Below are positions 1 to 6,816 of a stretch of DNA of 27,036 bases, piece after piece. The number at the start of each line of letters is the position of its first letter. Position 1 is the first letter of the stretch. Where the stretch lies: contig JBBDYO010000042.1 of NCBI GenBank assembly GCA_040901495.1, positions 1 to 27,036 of the forward strand, written 5' to 3'. Below the pieces are notes generated by a model that did not search any database, was not told where the DNA came from, and saw only the letters and a program-made list of their open reading frames with translations. Source of the stretch: VRUE01 sp040901495. Lineage in GTDB: Bacteria > Actinomycetota > Thermoleophilia > Solirubrobacterales > 70-9. A program made the translations under genes and the position numbers.

Positions 1-496
1 GGAAGAGGTCGATGCCCCCGACCGAGACCGAGCCGATCGTGTCGCCGTGGTAGGCGTCTCGGAGGTGGACGAAAGAGGTGCGCCGGGCGTGTTGACCGCC
101 GCGCTGCTGCTGGTACTGGAAGGCCATCTTCAGGGCGATCTCGGTCGCGGTCGAGCCGGAGTCCGAGTAGAAGACGCGATTCAGTCCCGGCGGCGCGAGG
201 TCAACCAGGCGGGCGGCCAGCTCGGCGGCGCTTGGGTGGGTCAGCCCGAGCATGGTCGAGTGGGCGACCCTGCCGATCTGGTCGCATACGGCCTGGTCGA
301 TGGTGGGATGGCGATGGCCGTGAACGTTGCACCACAGCGAGGAGACGCCGTCCAGATAGCGGCGACCGTCCGTGTCGATCAGGTGCGAGCCCTCAGCGCA
401 CTCGATTACCAGTGGCTCTTCCGCGCACCACCCCTGCTGCTGGGTGAACGGGTGCCATAGATGATCGTGGTCGAGTTGCGCTGAGTCCGTGTACAT
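1..496 (-). CDS. bioA: Adenosylmethionine-8-amino-7-oxononanoate aminotransferase, C-terminus beyond window
   Basis: This PLP enzyme makes 7,8-diaminopelargonic acid from KAPA with SAM as amino donor, the third step of biotin ring assembly, in the cytoplasm. The ATG at 496 opens a frame that stays open to the window edge (about 165 residues of a family near 430). Visible family landmarks are LWHPFTQQQGW (residues ~13-23), DGVSSLWCNVHGHRHP (~50-65) and SDSGSTATEIALKMAFQY (~110-130), the last being the PLP-phosphate region that begins GS in BioA. The catalytic lysine is beyond the edge. No Shine-Dalgarno is visible; a TAGTGT box lies 12 nt upstream. It shares a strand with bioBFD but is separated from them by the opposite-strand MarR-MFS pair. 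A generic class III aminotransferase is the alternative, but the bio context and the N-terminal motif argue for BioA. Confidence 0.93.
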   Translation of the reverse strand, partial: MYTDSAQLDHDHLWHPFTQQQGWCAEEPLVIECAEGSHLIDTDGRRYLDGVSSLWCNVHGHRHPTIDQAVCDQIGRVAHSTMLGLTHPSAAELAARLVDLAPPGLNRVFYSDSGSTATEIALKMAFQYQQQRGGQHARRTSFVHLRDAYHGDTIGSVSVGGIDLF

Positions 497-508
497 CGCC
501 CGCGAACG

Positions 509-514
509 ACACTA
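509..514 (-). promoter_or_regulatory. Putative -10 box of bioA
   Basis: TAGTGT read on the minus strand ends 12 nt before the bioA ATG, so transcription would begin about 5 nt before the start codon. No convincing -35 element is seen. It belongs to the recurrent TAnnnT pattern in this window. Confidence 0.4.
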
Positions 515-584
515 GACCCGGGCTCGGCTGGAATTTTTGGCCTCGGAAAGGCGGTAGATGCGGACTGTGAGGGGGCCCGCCTTC

Positions 585-600
585 CGTGATGTGCATCACA
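585..600. promoter_or_regulatory. CRP/FNR-like palindrome
   Basis: CGTGA-N6-TCACA matches the CRP-type consensus TGTGA-N6-TCACA at nine of ten specified bases. It lies in the 155-bp region between divergent bioA and the MarR gene, 52 bp before the MarR ATG and 89 bp before the bioA ATG. Binding by a CRP-family protein is inference; the match is visible. Confidence 0.4.
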
Positions 601-621
601 CGAGCAAATATTGCGGTACAG

Positions 622-647
622 AAATAGTTGTGCGTATGCAACTATTT
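622..647. promoter_or_regulatory. MarR-type operator palindrome
   Basis: A perfect inverted repeat has 9-bp arms AAATAGTTG (622-630) and CAACTATTT (639-647) around an 8-bp spacer. It ends 4 bp before the ATG of the MarR gene. Size, symmetry and the TAGTTG/CAACTA core fit sites bound by MarR dimers, so autorepression of the MarR-efflux operon is the simple reading. A possible -35 TTGCGG (611-616) and -10 TATGCA (635-640) would put the operator over the promoter. Confidence 0.65.
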
Positions 648-651
648 GGAC

Positions 652-1191
652 ATGCAAGCGAGTGAGGTCGCCACAATCGCCGAGCAGGCGGGCATTCCGG
701 AGATGAGCCCCGAGACCCAGGAGACCGCGGCACGGCTCAGTGCGCTGCTGCGCCATCTCTTCCTCTATGACCGCGGCAATCTGCTGCGGTTGATCGAGGA
801 GTGCGGCCTCTCGATAACCCAGTGCAAGGCTCTTCTTGAGCTGGGCGGGCTCGGCGAGGCAACGGAGCCGCGGCAGGTGAGCGACCTGGCGGAGACGTTC
901 GGCGTCTCGGTCCCCTCGATGAGCAGGGCGGTGGACGCCCTGGTCAGGGAGCGCCTGGCAACGCGCGTCGAGGACGCCGAGGACCGCAGGGTGCGACGGG
1001 TCGCGATCACCGAGAAGGGCAAGAAGCTGGTCGAGACCCTCCTCGTCGTTCGCCAGGCGGGGATGGAGGCCTTCGCGGCCAGCCTCACCGCCGCGCAGCG
1101 GCGCAAGCTCGACGCCGCGATCGACTCGCTGATGGACCGCGACGACATCGCGGTCGCCTTCGATCACCTCAAGGGGGTTGGGGCGCCATGA
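652..1191 (+). CDS. MarR-family transcriptional regulator
   Basis: A 179-residue winged-helix regulator that probably represses the efflux pump it overlaps. The DNA-binding core spans roughly residues 50-125: helix-turn-helix with recognition helix about 86-101 (SVPSMSRAVDALVRE), then the beta wing with the family pattern EDAEDRRVRR at 107-116. Dimerisation helices flank it at both ends. The ATG at 652 was chosen over an in-frame TTG at 628, because the TTG start would put the initiation codon inside the operator palindrome (622-647) and adds a non-conserved stretch. The stop overlaps the next gene's ATG in an ATGA junction (1188-1191), which implies translational coupling. The ligand cannot be told from sequence. 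MarR proteins paired with DHA2 pumps commonly sense lipophilic or phenolic compounds. Confidence 0.88.
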   Translation: MQASEVATIAEQAGIPEMSPETQETAARLSALLRHLFLYDRGNLLRLIEECGLSITQCKALLELGGLGEATEPRQVSDLAETFGVSVPSMSRAVDALVRERLATRVEDAEDRRVRRVAITEKGKKLVETLLVVRQAGMEAFAASLTAAQRRKLDAAIDSLMDRDDIAVAFDHLKGVGAP

Positions 1192-2672
1192 CCCGCTACC
1201 GGCACCTGATCACCGACGACAACCGCAAGTGGTGGACGCTCGGGGCGATGTGCTTCGCGCTGTTCATGATCATGCTCGACAACACCGTCGTCAACGTGGC
1301 GCTGCCTTCGATCCAGCGCGACCTCGGCGCTTCGCTCTCGGCGCTCGAGTGGACGATCAACGGCTACACGCTCTCCTTCGCGGTGCTGCTGGCGACCGGT
1401 GGCCGGCTCGGCGACATCTTCGGCCGCCGTCGCATGTTCCTCTTCGGCGTCGTCATCTTCACCCTCTCTTCGGCCACCGCCGGCCTTGCCGCTACCCCGA
1501 CCGATCTCGTGATCAGCCGTGTCGTCCAGGGCATCGGCGCGGCGCTGATGATGCCGGCGACGCTCTCGATCGTCACCGACGCCTTCCCGCCGGAGGAGCG
1601 CGGCAAGGCGATGGGGACCTGGGCCGGGGTCTCCGCCCTTGCCCTGGCGGTCGGCCCGGTGCTGGGCGGCTTCCTCACCGAGCACGTCAGCTGGCGGGCG
1701 ATCTTCTACCTCAACATCCCGGTTGCGGTCGGCGCTGTGGCGGCAGCGCTGTTCGCGGTCCGCGAGTCGCGCGACACCACTGTTGGCCGCGAGGTCGACT
1801 ACCTCGGCGTGGTGGCGCTGACCGCTGGGCTGACGGCGCTGATCCTGGCTCTGGTCGAGGGCAACGCTTGGGGCTGGGGGTCACCCGAGATTGTCGCCCT
1901 GCTGGTCGGTGCCGGCGTCGGCCTGGCCGCCTTTGTTGCGATCGAGCTGCGGGTCAAGGTCCCGATGGTCGAATTCCGCTTCTTCTCGGACCGCAATTTC
2001 CTCGGCGCCGTCGTCGTGGCGCTGATCGTCTCCTTCGCGATGCTCGGCGTCTTCTTCTTCCTCGCTCTCTATATGCAGAACATCCTCGGCTACTCGGCGC
2101 TGGAGGCTGGGGTCAGGTTCCTGCCCTCGACCCTGATGATCGTCGTCATCGCGCCACTCGCCGGGCGAATGGCGGATCGGATCGGCCCGCGCTGGTTGAT
2201 CACCAGCGGTCTCGTGGTGGTTGCCGCTTCGCTGTACAGCTTCAGCGGCATCGCCGTCGACTCCAGCTATGGCGAGCTGCTGCCCGGCTTCATGCTGCTG
2301 GGAATCGGGATCGCGTTGACGATGTCGCCGATGACCACCGCGGCGATGAACGCGGTCCCGGTCGAAAAGGCTGGGATCGCCTCCGGTGTGCTCTCGATGT
2401 TCCGAATGGTCGGCGGCAGCCTCGGCGTCGCCGTTACCGGGGCAATCTTCCAGGGTGCGGTTGGCAATCCCGCCACTGCGACCCCTGTGGAATTCGTCGA
2501 CGCGCTGGGCCACGCGATGACCGTCTCGGCTGCGGTCGCGCTGACCGGGGCGGCGATTGCGGCCCTGGCGATCCGGGCGAAGCGGAAGTCGATCAGCCCG
2601 CTAGGGGCAGAGGCAGCGCTGGCCACGACCCTGGATCCGCAAGATCCAACGCCGGCAGCGTCTCGACCCTGA
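1188..2672 (+). CDS. DHA2-family (EmrB/QacA) MFS efflux transporter, 14 TM
   Basis: A 494-residue proton-coupled drug exporter in the cytoplasmic membrane. Family motifs are visible: motif D1 LDNTVVNVALPSI (about residues 28-40), motif A GRLGDIFGRRR (~68-78) and motif C GPVLGGFLTEHVSW (~159-172). Hydrophobic segments are consistent with 14 membrane spans, followed by a soluble tail from about residue 463. It is translationally coupled to the MarR gene through ATGA. The 3' end overlaps the convergent bioD 3' end by 80 bp (2593-2672). Substrate is unknown. Because it sits within the biotin genes, a role in exporting a biotin-related acid cannot be excluded, but nothing in the protein shows it and multidrug efflux is the default reading. 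Confidence 0.9.
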   Translation: MTRYRHLITDDNRKWWTLGAMCFALFMIMLDNTVVNVALPSIQRDLGASLSALEWTINGYTLSFAVLLATGGRLGDIFGRRRMFLFGVVIFTLSSATAGLAATPTDLVISRVVQGIGAALMMPATLSIVTDAFPPEERGKAMGTWAGVSALALAVGPVLGGFLTEHVSWRAIFYLNIPVAVGAVAAALFAVRESRDTTVGREVDYLGVVALTAGLTALILALVEGNAWGWGSPEIVALLVGAGVGLAAFVAIELRVKVPMVEFRFFSDRNFLGAVVVALIVSFAMLGVFFFLALYMQNILGYSALEAGVRFLPSTLMIVVIAPLAGRMADRIGPRWLITSGLVVVAASLYSFSGIAVDSSYGELLPGFMLLGIGIALTMSPMTTAAMNAVPVEKAGIASGVLSMFRMVGGSLGVAVTGAIFQGAVGNPATATPVEFVDALGHAMTVSAAVALTGAAIAALAIRAKRKSISPLGAEAALATTLDPQDPTPAASRP

Positions 2673-3309
2673 CGTCGCCGAGCGCCTCGATCGTCTCGCG
2701 GTTCGACTCCTCGAGCCGGCTTGGCTGCGATGGCCAGGGTGTGAGCACGACCGCGACGACATCGAGCCCTGCCGCTCGCGCGGCCTCGAGGGTCAACAGC
2801 GTGTGGTTGATCGTGCCCAGCTCGGGCGACGCCGCGATTGCCAGCGGCAGGCCGAGGTCGACGGCGAGGTCACGCACCAGATAGGGCGGCTCGGCTTTTT
2901 CGGGCGGGTCGACTTTGTCCCCTATAGGGGTACAAACTCGCCCAGCCCGGAGAGGGACGAGCAGGCCGCCGACCCCCTCGCAGACCAGAGTGCCGGCGCT
3001 TGCCGCCGCGGATCGTGCGGCACTCAGCAGCCGTTCCGGGTCGATCTGCTCGCCGTCCATCTCGGCGGCGAGGTGCGGCGACGCGGGGGGCCCGTAGCGG
3101 TAGGGCGCGATCTCCTCGTCGCTCTGCGCTGAGCCGGCGGCGCGGCGCAGCAGCGCGTGGTCTGTCTCGCCCTCATCGTCGAGGCCTGTCACAGCGGGCT
3201 TGAAGACCGCGACCGCCTTGCCGGAGGCAGCCAGCGTCCGGGCGAGCACCGCGGCGACGATGGTCTTGCCCACTTCGGTGCCGGTGCCGGTGACGAAGAC
3301 GCCCCGCAC
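2593..3309 (-). CDS. bioD: ATP-dependent dethiobiotin synthetase
   Basis: BioD closes the ureido ring: 7,8-diaminopelargonate plus CO2 and ATP gives dethiobiotin. The protein is 238 residues, the normal family length. The P-loop GTGTEVGKT is at residues 8-16, followed by the helix that starts IVAAVLARTL. The CEGVGGLLVPL segment near residue 110 matches the family's second conserved block. The start is GTG at 3309, four nt after the bioF stop, so it is the last gene of bioB-bioF-bioD. Its last 26 codons are antisense to the end of the MFS gene. Confidence 0.93.
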   Translation of the reverse strand: MRGVFVTGTGTEVGKTIVAAVLARTLAASGKAVAVFKPAVTGLDDEGETDHALLRRAAGSAQSDEEIAPYRYGPPASPHLAAEMDGEQIDPERLLSAARSAAASAGTLVCEGVGGLLVPLRAGRVCTPIGDKVDPPEKAEPPYLVRDLAVDLGLPLAIAASPELGTINHTLLTLEAARAAGLDVVAVVLTPWPSQPSRLEESNRETIEALGDVRVETLPALDLADPGSWPALPLPLAG

Positions 3310-3313
3310 CGTC

Positions 3314-4504
3314 TCAGGCGGCGTGGGCCAACGCGGCCGGCGCGGCGATGCCCAGCTCCCGCGCCGCGAGGCCGGCCAGCCTGGCGGCGCGTTTCAGCTC
3401 GTCCGCGCCGTGCGTGGACATCACCGTGAAGCGCAGCCGCGAGGAGCCCTCCGGCACGGTGGGGGGACGGACCCCTTGGGCGAAGACCCCGTCGGCGAGC
3501 AGCCGCTCGGTCAGCTCCATCGTCCGGGTGGCGTCGCCGACTTCGACCGGGACGATCTGGGTGTCGGAGCCGCTGACCGCCAACCCGTGGATGCCGAGGG
3601 CCTCGCGCAGGACGGTTGCGTTAGAGCGCAGCTGCTCGACCCGCTCGGGCTCGGATTCGAGCAGCTCGAGTGCCGCGAGGGCGGCGGCGACCGAGGGCGG
3701 CGCCGGCGCGGTGGAGAAGATGAACGGGCGCGCCGTATTGATCAGGTACTCGATGAGCTCGTGGCTGGCGCAGACGTAGGCGCCGTAGGAGCCCAGCGCC
3801 TTGCCGAGCGTGCCGACGACCAGGTCGACCTCCTCGCCCAAGCCCGCCGCGGCGACAGAGCCACGTCCACCGGGGCCCACGGCGCCCGTCGCGTGCGCCT
3901 CGTCGACCATCAACCGGCAGCCGTGGTCGCGGGCCAGCCTCGCCAGCTCCTCCAGCGGCGCCACGTCGCCGTCCATCGAGAAGACCCCGTCGGTGACGAT
4001 CAGCGCGCCGCGTCCCTGGGCCTCGCGGAGCCCCCAGGCGAGGTGCTCGACGTCGCCGTGCCTGTAGACGAACGTCTCGGCGTGGGAGAGCCGGCAGCCG
4101 TCGATGATGCTGGCGTGGTTCAGCTCGTCGGAGAAGACGACCTCTCCGCGCCCGGCGAGGGTGGAGATCACGCCCGTGTTGGCGAGATAGCCGGAGCCGA
4201 ACAGCAGCGAGGCCTCATATCCCTTGAACGCGGCGAGCCGGCCCTCGAGCTGGCGGTGGGGCGTCATCGTCCCCGAGATCAGCCGTGATGCGCCGGCACT
4301 GGCGCCCCAGCGCATCGCCGCCTCGGCGGCCGCCTCGCGCACCAGCCGGTGGTCGGCGAGCCCGAGGTAGTTGTTCGAGCAGAGCAGCAGCACCGGCTGC
4401 CCGTCGAGCAGGACCCGCGGTCCTTGCGGCCCGCCGATCAACCTCAAGCGCCGGTAGAGCCCCCGGTCCCGAAGCTCCTCCAGCCGCTCTGCGATGTCGG
4501 TCAT
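3314..4504 (-). CDS. bioF: 8-amino-7-oxononanoate synthase (KAPA synthase)
   Basis: BioF condenses pimeloyl-CoA or pimeloyl-ACP with L-alanine using PLP and releases CO2, giving KAPA. The 396-residue alpha-oxoamine synthase shows SNNYLGLA (residues 43-50), the cofactor Asp and His in VDEAHATG (Asp201, His204) and the Schiff-base Lys235 in GTLGKALGSYG. The frame extends upstream, but ATG 4504 was chosen because family homology begins there and it forms an ATGA overlap with the bioB stop. A related family, glycine C-acetyltransferase, is the alternative; bioB and bioD neighbours decide for BioF. Confidence 0.93.
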   Translation of the reverse strand: MTDIAERLEELRDRGLYRRLRLIGGPQGPRVLLDGQPVLLLCSNNYLGLADHRLVREAAAEAAMRWGASAGASRLISGTMTPHRQLEGRLAAFKGYEASLLFGSGYLANTGVISTLAGRGEVVFSDELNHASIIDGCRLSHAETFVYRHGDVEHLAWGLREAQGRGALIVTDGVFSMDGDVAPLEELARLARDHGCRLMVDEAHATGAVGPGGRGSVAAAGLGEEVDLVVGTLGKALGSYGAYVCASHELIEYLINTARPFIFSTAPAPPSVAAALAALELLESEPERVEQLRSNATVLREALGIHGLAVSGSDTQIVPVEVGDATRTMELTERLLADGVFAQGVRPPTVPEGSSRLRFTVMSTHGADELKRAARLAGLAARELGIAAPAALAHAA

Positions 4505-5625
4505 GCCGCCTGTGGGTAGGGGGGAGGCTTCTTCGTCTTCTTGATCACGCGCAGTTGGGTCGAAGGATCCCAGAAGTCGGCTTCGTCCTGGCGATCGATC
4601 AGGGCGTCGATCGGCGTCACCGGCGCTTCCCCCTCCAGCCATCCGGAGCGGTTGTCGGGCCGGGGGTTGGCGCCGTTGTCGGACTGGCGCGCCACGTTCA
4701 GCCCAAGCTCCTCGAACATCGCCCGGTCCTCCTCAGGCTCGGCCCCCAGGGTGGTGAGGAAGTTCCCCATCATCACGCCGTTCAGCCCGGCCTTTACCGC
4801 CAGCGGCTGGAGCTCCCCGAGGTTCTCGACCCGCCCGCCGCAGAGGCGGAACAGCGCGCCGGGGATGATCAGCCGGAAGATCGCGACCCACTTGACCACG
4901 TCCCAGGGGTCCATCAGCGGGCGGTCGCCGAACTTGGTGCCATCGCGCGGGTTGAGCAGGTTGATCGGAACTGAGGTTGGGTTCAGCTCGGACAGCTCGA
5001 AGGCCATCTCGACTCGCTGCCGCGGCGACTCGCCGAGGTTGAGGATGCCGCCGACGCAGGTCTCGAGGCCCGCCTCCTTGACCGCGTCGATGGTGCGCAG
5101 CCGGCCCTCGTAGCGGACGGTCGTCGAGACCTCCGGATAGTAGGAACGGGCCGACTCGACGTTGTGGTGGACCCGCTGGACGCCCGCTTCCTTCAGCTGC
5201 GTCGCCCGCTCCGCCGACATGTGGCCGATCGAGGCGCAGCGCTTCAGGTTGGTCTGCTCGGCGACCAGCTTCGTCCCCTCGAGGATCTTCTGAAAGTCCC
5301 GCTTCGAGAGGCCCTGGCCCTGGGTGACCATGCAGAAGCGGTGCGCCCCCGCCGCCTCGGCGGCCTTTGCGTGCTCGAGGATCTGCTCGGGCTCCATCAT
5401 CGCGTGCATCGGCGTATCGGCCTCCGCGTAGCGCGATTGGGCGCAGAACCCGCAGTCCTCGGCGCATCCCCCCGACTTCGCGTTGACCAGCGAGCACATG
5501 TCGGTCGAGTCGCCGAAGTTCTCCCGGCGCACCTCCCAGGCGCGCTCGACCAGTTCGCCGATCTCCTGGTGGTCGGTCTGCTCGCCGAGGGCCAGGGCTT
5601 CCTCGAAGGAGATCAGGGCTGACAT
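4501..5625 (-). CDS. bioB: Biotin synthase (radical SAM)
   Basis: BioB inserts sulfur into dethiobiotin to give biotin. The radical-SAM 4Fe-4S motif is Cys54-x3-Cys58-x2-Cys61 within SGGCAEDCGFC. Further cysteines fit the 2Fe-2S sulfur-donor cluster: in FCMVTQG, KRCASIGH and LETCVGGI, plus the arginine in FRLCGGR. At 374 residues it is longer than many BioB proteins; the extra part is a C-terminal extension rich in Asp and Lys. ATG 5625 was chosen over the longer open frame because it starts the conserved region and is preceded at 8 nt by TAGCCT, suggesting a leaderless mRNA. It is the first gene of bioBFD and is divergent from the GH3 gene. Confidence 0.94.
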   Translation of the reverse strand: MSALISFEEALALGEQTDHQEIGELVERAWEVRRENFGDSTDMCSLVNAKSGGCAEDCGFCAQSRYAEADTPMHAMMEPEQILEHAKAAEAAGAHRFCMVTQGQGLSKRDFQKILEGTKLVAEQTNLKRCASIGHMSAERATQLKEAGVQRVHHNVESARSYYPEVSTTVRYEGRLRTIDAVKEAGLETCVGGILNLGESPRQRVEMAFELSELNPTSVPINLLNPRDGTKFGDRPLMDPWDVVKWVAIFRLIIPGALFRLCGGRVENLGELQPLAVKAGLNGVMMGNFLTTLGAEPEEDRAMFEELGLNVARQSDNGANPRPDNRSGWLEGEAPVTPIDALIDRQDEADFWDPSTQLRVIKKTKKPPPYPQAA

Positions 5626-5633
5626 TCGGCTGC

Positions 5634-5639
5634 AGGCTA
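5634..5639 (-). promoter_or_regulatory. Putative -10 box of bioBFD, leaderless
   Basis: TAGCCT on the minus strand ends 8 nt before the bioB ATG, and no Shine-Dalgarno is present. The spacing places the transcript start at or within a couple of bases of the ATG. Confidence 0.45.
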
Positions 5640-5679
5640 GGCACCGGGCCGGACGCCTGGCCTGGCCCGCGATGGGTTC

Positions 5680-5685
5680 TAAGAT
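5680..5685 (+). promoter_or_regulatory. Putative -10 box of the GH3 gene, leaderless
   Basis: TAAGAT lies 8 nt before the GTG at 5694. This favours that start over the GTG at 5727, although the latter has a perfect Shine-Dalgarno-like stretch at 5712-5720. Confidence 0.45.
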
Positions 5686-5693
5686 CGGTTCGC

Positions 5694-6812
5694 GTGGTGG
5701 CGGCGATATCCAGAAGGAGGCGGCTGGTGGCCGGAGTCGCCTGCGGTTTGGCGGCAGGCGCCTTCGCGTTTGGCGCGGCGCTCGGCGACAGCCCTTCCGC
5801 GCCGACGCCAAGCGCGGCCAGCCAGCTTAGCCTCGGCCAGCTCGCCGGCCAGAGGATCGTCGTCGGCTTCGAGGGCACCGAAGTGCCGGCGTCGGTGCGG
5901 GGGATGGTCCGCGAGGGTCGCGTCGCCGGCGTGATCCTCTTCGCCGACAACTTCCCAAGCCGCTCCGCGGGAAGGGGCCTGGTCGATGACCTGCAGGCGA
6001 TTCCCCGTCCGGGCGGGTTGCGCGATCCGCTCCTGGTGATGATCGACCAGGAGGGCGGGCTGGTGAAGCGGATCGGCGGCGCCCCCGACGCTTCGGCTCG
6101 CCAGATGGGCGCTCGCGGCGCCACCTTCAGCCGCGAACAGGGCGAGCGCACCGCCCGCAACCTGGGCAACGTCGGCGTCAACGTCGACCTGGCGCCCGTC
6201 CTCGACGTCGCCCGTCCCGGCGGCACGATCGCCGATACCGACCGTGGATTCGGCTCGACCCCCACGCGGGTGATCGCGACCGCCGTGCCCTTCGCCGAAG
6301 GGCTCGAAGCGGGAGGGGTCGCCGCCACCGCGAAGCATTTCCCGGGCCTCGGCGTAGCCCGGCTCAACACCGACTTCGCGGTCCAGCGAATCGACCTCTC
6401 GAAGGCGGAGTTGCGGCGCCTCGACGAGGCGCCCTACCGTCGCTTCATCGCCGCCAGGGGCGCGATGGTGATGCTCAGCACCGCGACCTACTCCGCCTTC
6501 TCATCGAAGCCCGCGGCCTTCGTTCGCTCAATCGTGACCGGCGAGCTGCGCACCCACCTCGGCTTCGCAGGCGTCTCGATCACCGACGCGCTCAACACAG
6601 TGGCCGTGCGGGACTTCGGCGGCCCGGCCAAGGCGGGCCTTGCCGCTGCCCAGGCCGGCGTCGACCTGCTCCTCTACGCCGACCCCAGCAGCGGTGCCCG
6701 CGCCCAGGATGCCCTGCTGCGGCGGTTGCGCTCCGGCTCGCTTTCGCGCTCCGCAGCTGAAGAATCGGTGGGCCGCGTACTGCGCCTCCGCCACCGGCTC
6801 AGCTCGGGTTAG
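5694..6812 (+). CDS. Secreted glycoside hydrolase family 3 N-terminal-domain protein (NagZ-like, altered acid/base motif)
   Basis: A 372-residue exported GH3 single-domain protein, related to beta-N-acetylhexosaminidases acting on cell-wall amino sugars. The N-terminus has RRRR followed by a hydrophobic segment (residues ~12-31) and a Ser/Pro-rich linker, i.e. a signal peptide or anchor. The TIM-barrel follows: DQEGGLVKRIGG (~121-132), AKHFPGLG (~213-220) and SITDALN (~295-301) carrying the predicted nucleophile Asp. In canonical NagZ the loop KHFPGHG-x4-DSH supplies the acid/base His; here it reads KHFPGLG-x4-NTD, so that His is absent. Start choice: GTG 5694 keeps the basic n-region and has a TAAGAT box; GTG 5727 has a strong Shine-Dalgarno-like sequence that also encodes the arginines. 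Its end is 4 bp from the convergent cyclase gene's end. Confidence 0.82.
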   Translation: MVAAISRRRRLVAGVACGLAAGAFAFGAALGDSPSAPTPSAASQLSLGQLAGQRIVVGFEGTEVPASVRGMVREGRVAGVILFADNFPSRSAGRGLVDDLQAIPRPGGLRDPLLVMIDQEGGLVKRIGGAPDASARQMGARGATFSREQGERTARNLGNVGVNVDLAPVLDVARPGGTIADTDRGFGSTPTRVIATAVPFAEGLEAGGVAATAKHFPGLGVARLNTDFAVQRIDLSKAELRRLDEAPYRRFIAARGAMVMLSTATYSAFSSKPAAFVRSIVTGELRTHLGFAGVSITDALNTVAVRDFGGPAKAGLAAAQAGVDLLLYADPSSGARAQDALLRRLRSGSLSRSAAEESVGRVLRLRHRLSSG

Positions 6813-6816
6813 AGCC

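Noticed and set aside
628..651. TTG 628 as the MarR start
   Set aside because: It would place initiation inside the operator palindrome and adds eight residues without family support.
1178..2884. A 568-codon plus-strand frame overlapping the efflux gene
   Set aside because: It is in another frame of the MFS gene, is Arg/Pro/Gly-rich without domains, and continues antisense into bioD. The real MFS frame has clear family motifs.
4504..4642. Longer BioF N-terminus beginning upstream inside bioB
   Set aside because: The extension is a shadow of the bioB 3' end; the ATGA overlap and homology fix the start at 4504.
5712..5729. Perfect Shine-Dalgarno-like AGAAGGAGG with GTG 5727 as GH3 start
   Set aside because: These bases encode the arginines of a signal peptide n-region. 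Starting at 5727 would remove them. Not fully excluded; recorded as an alternative start.
4733..6370. A 545-codon minus-strand frame over the bioB 5' end and the GH3 gene
   Set aside because: Low-complexity shadow of two well-supported genes, typical of GC-rich DNA.
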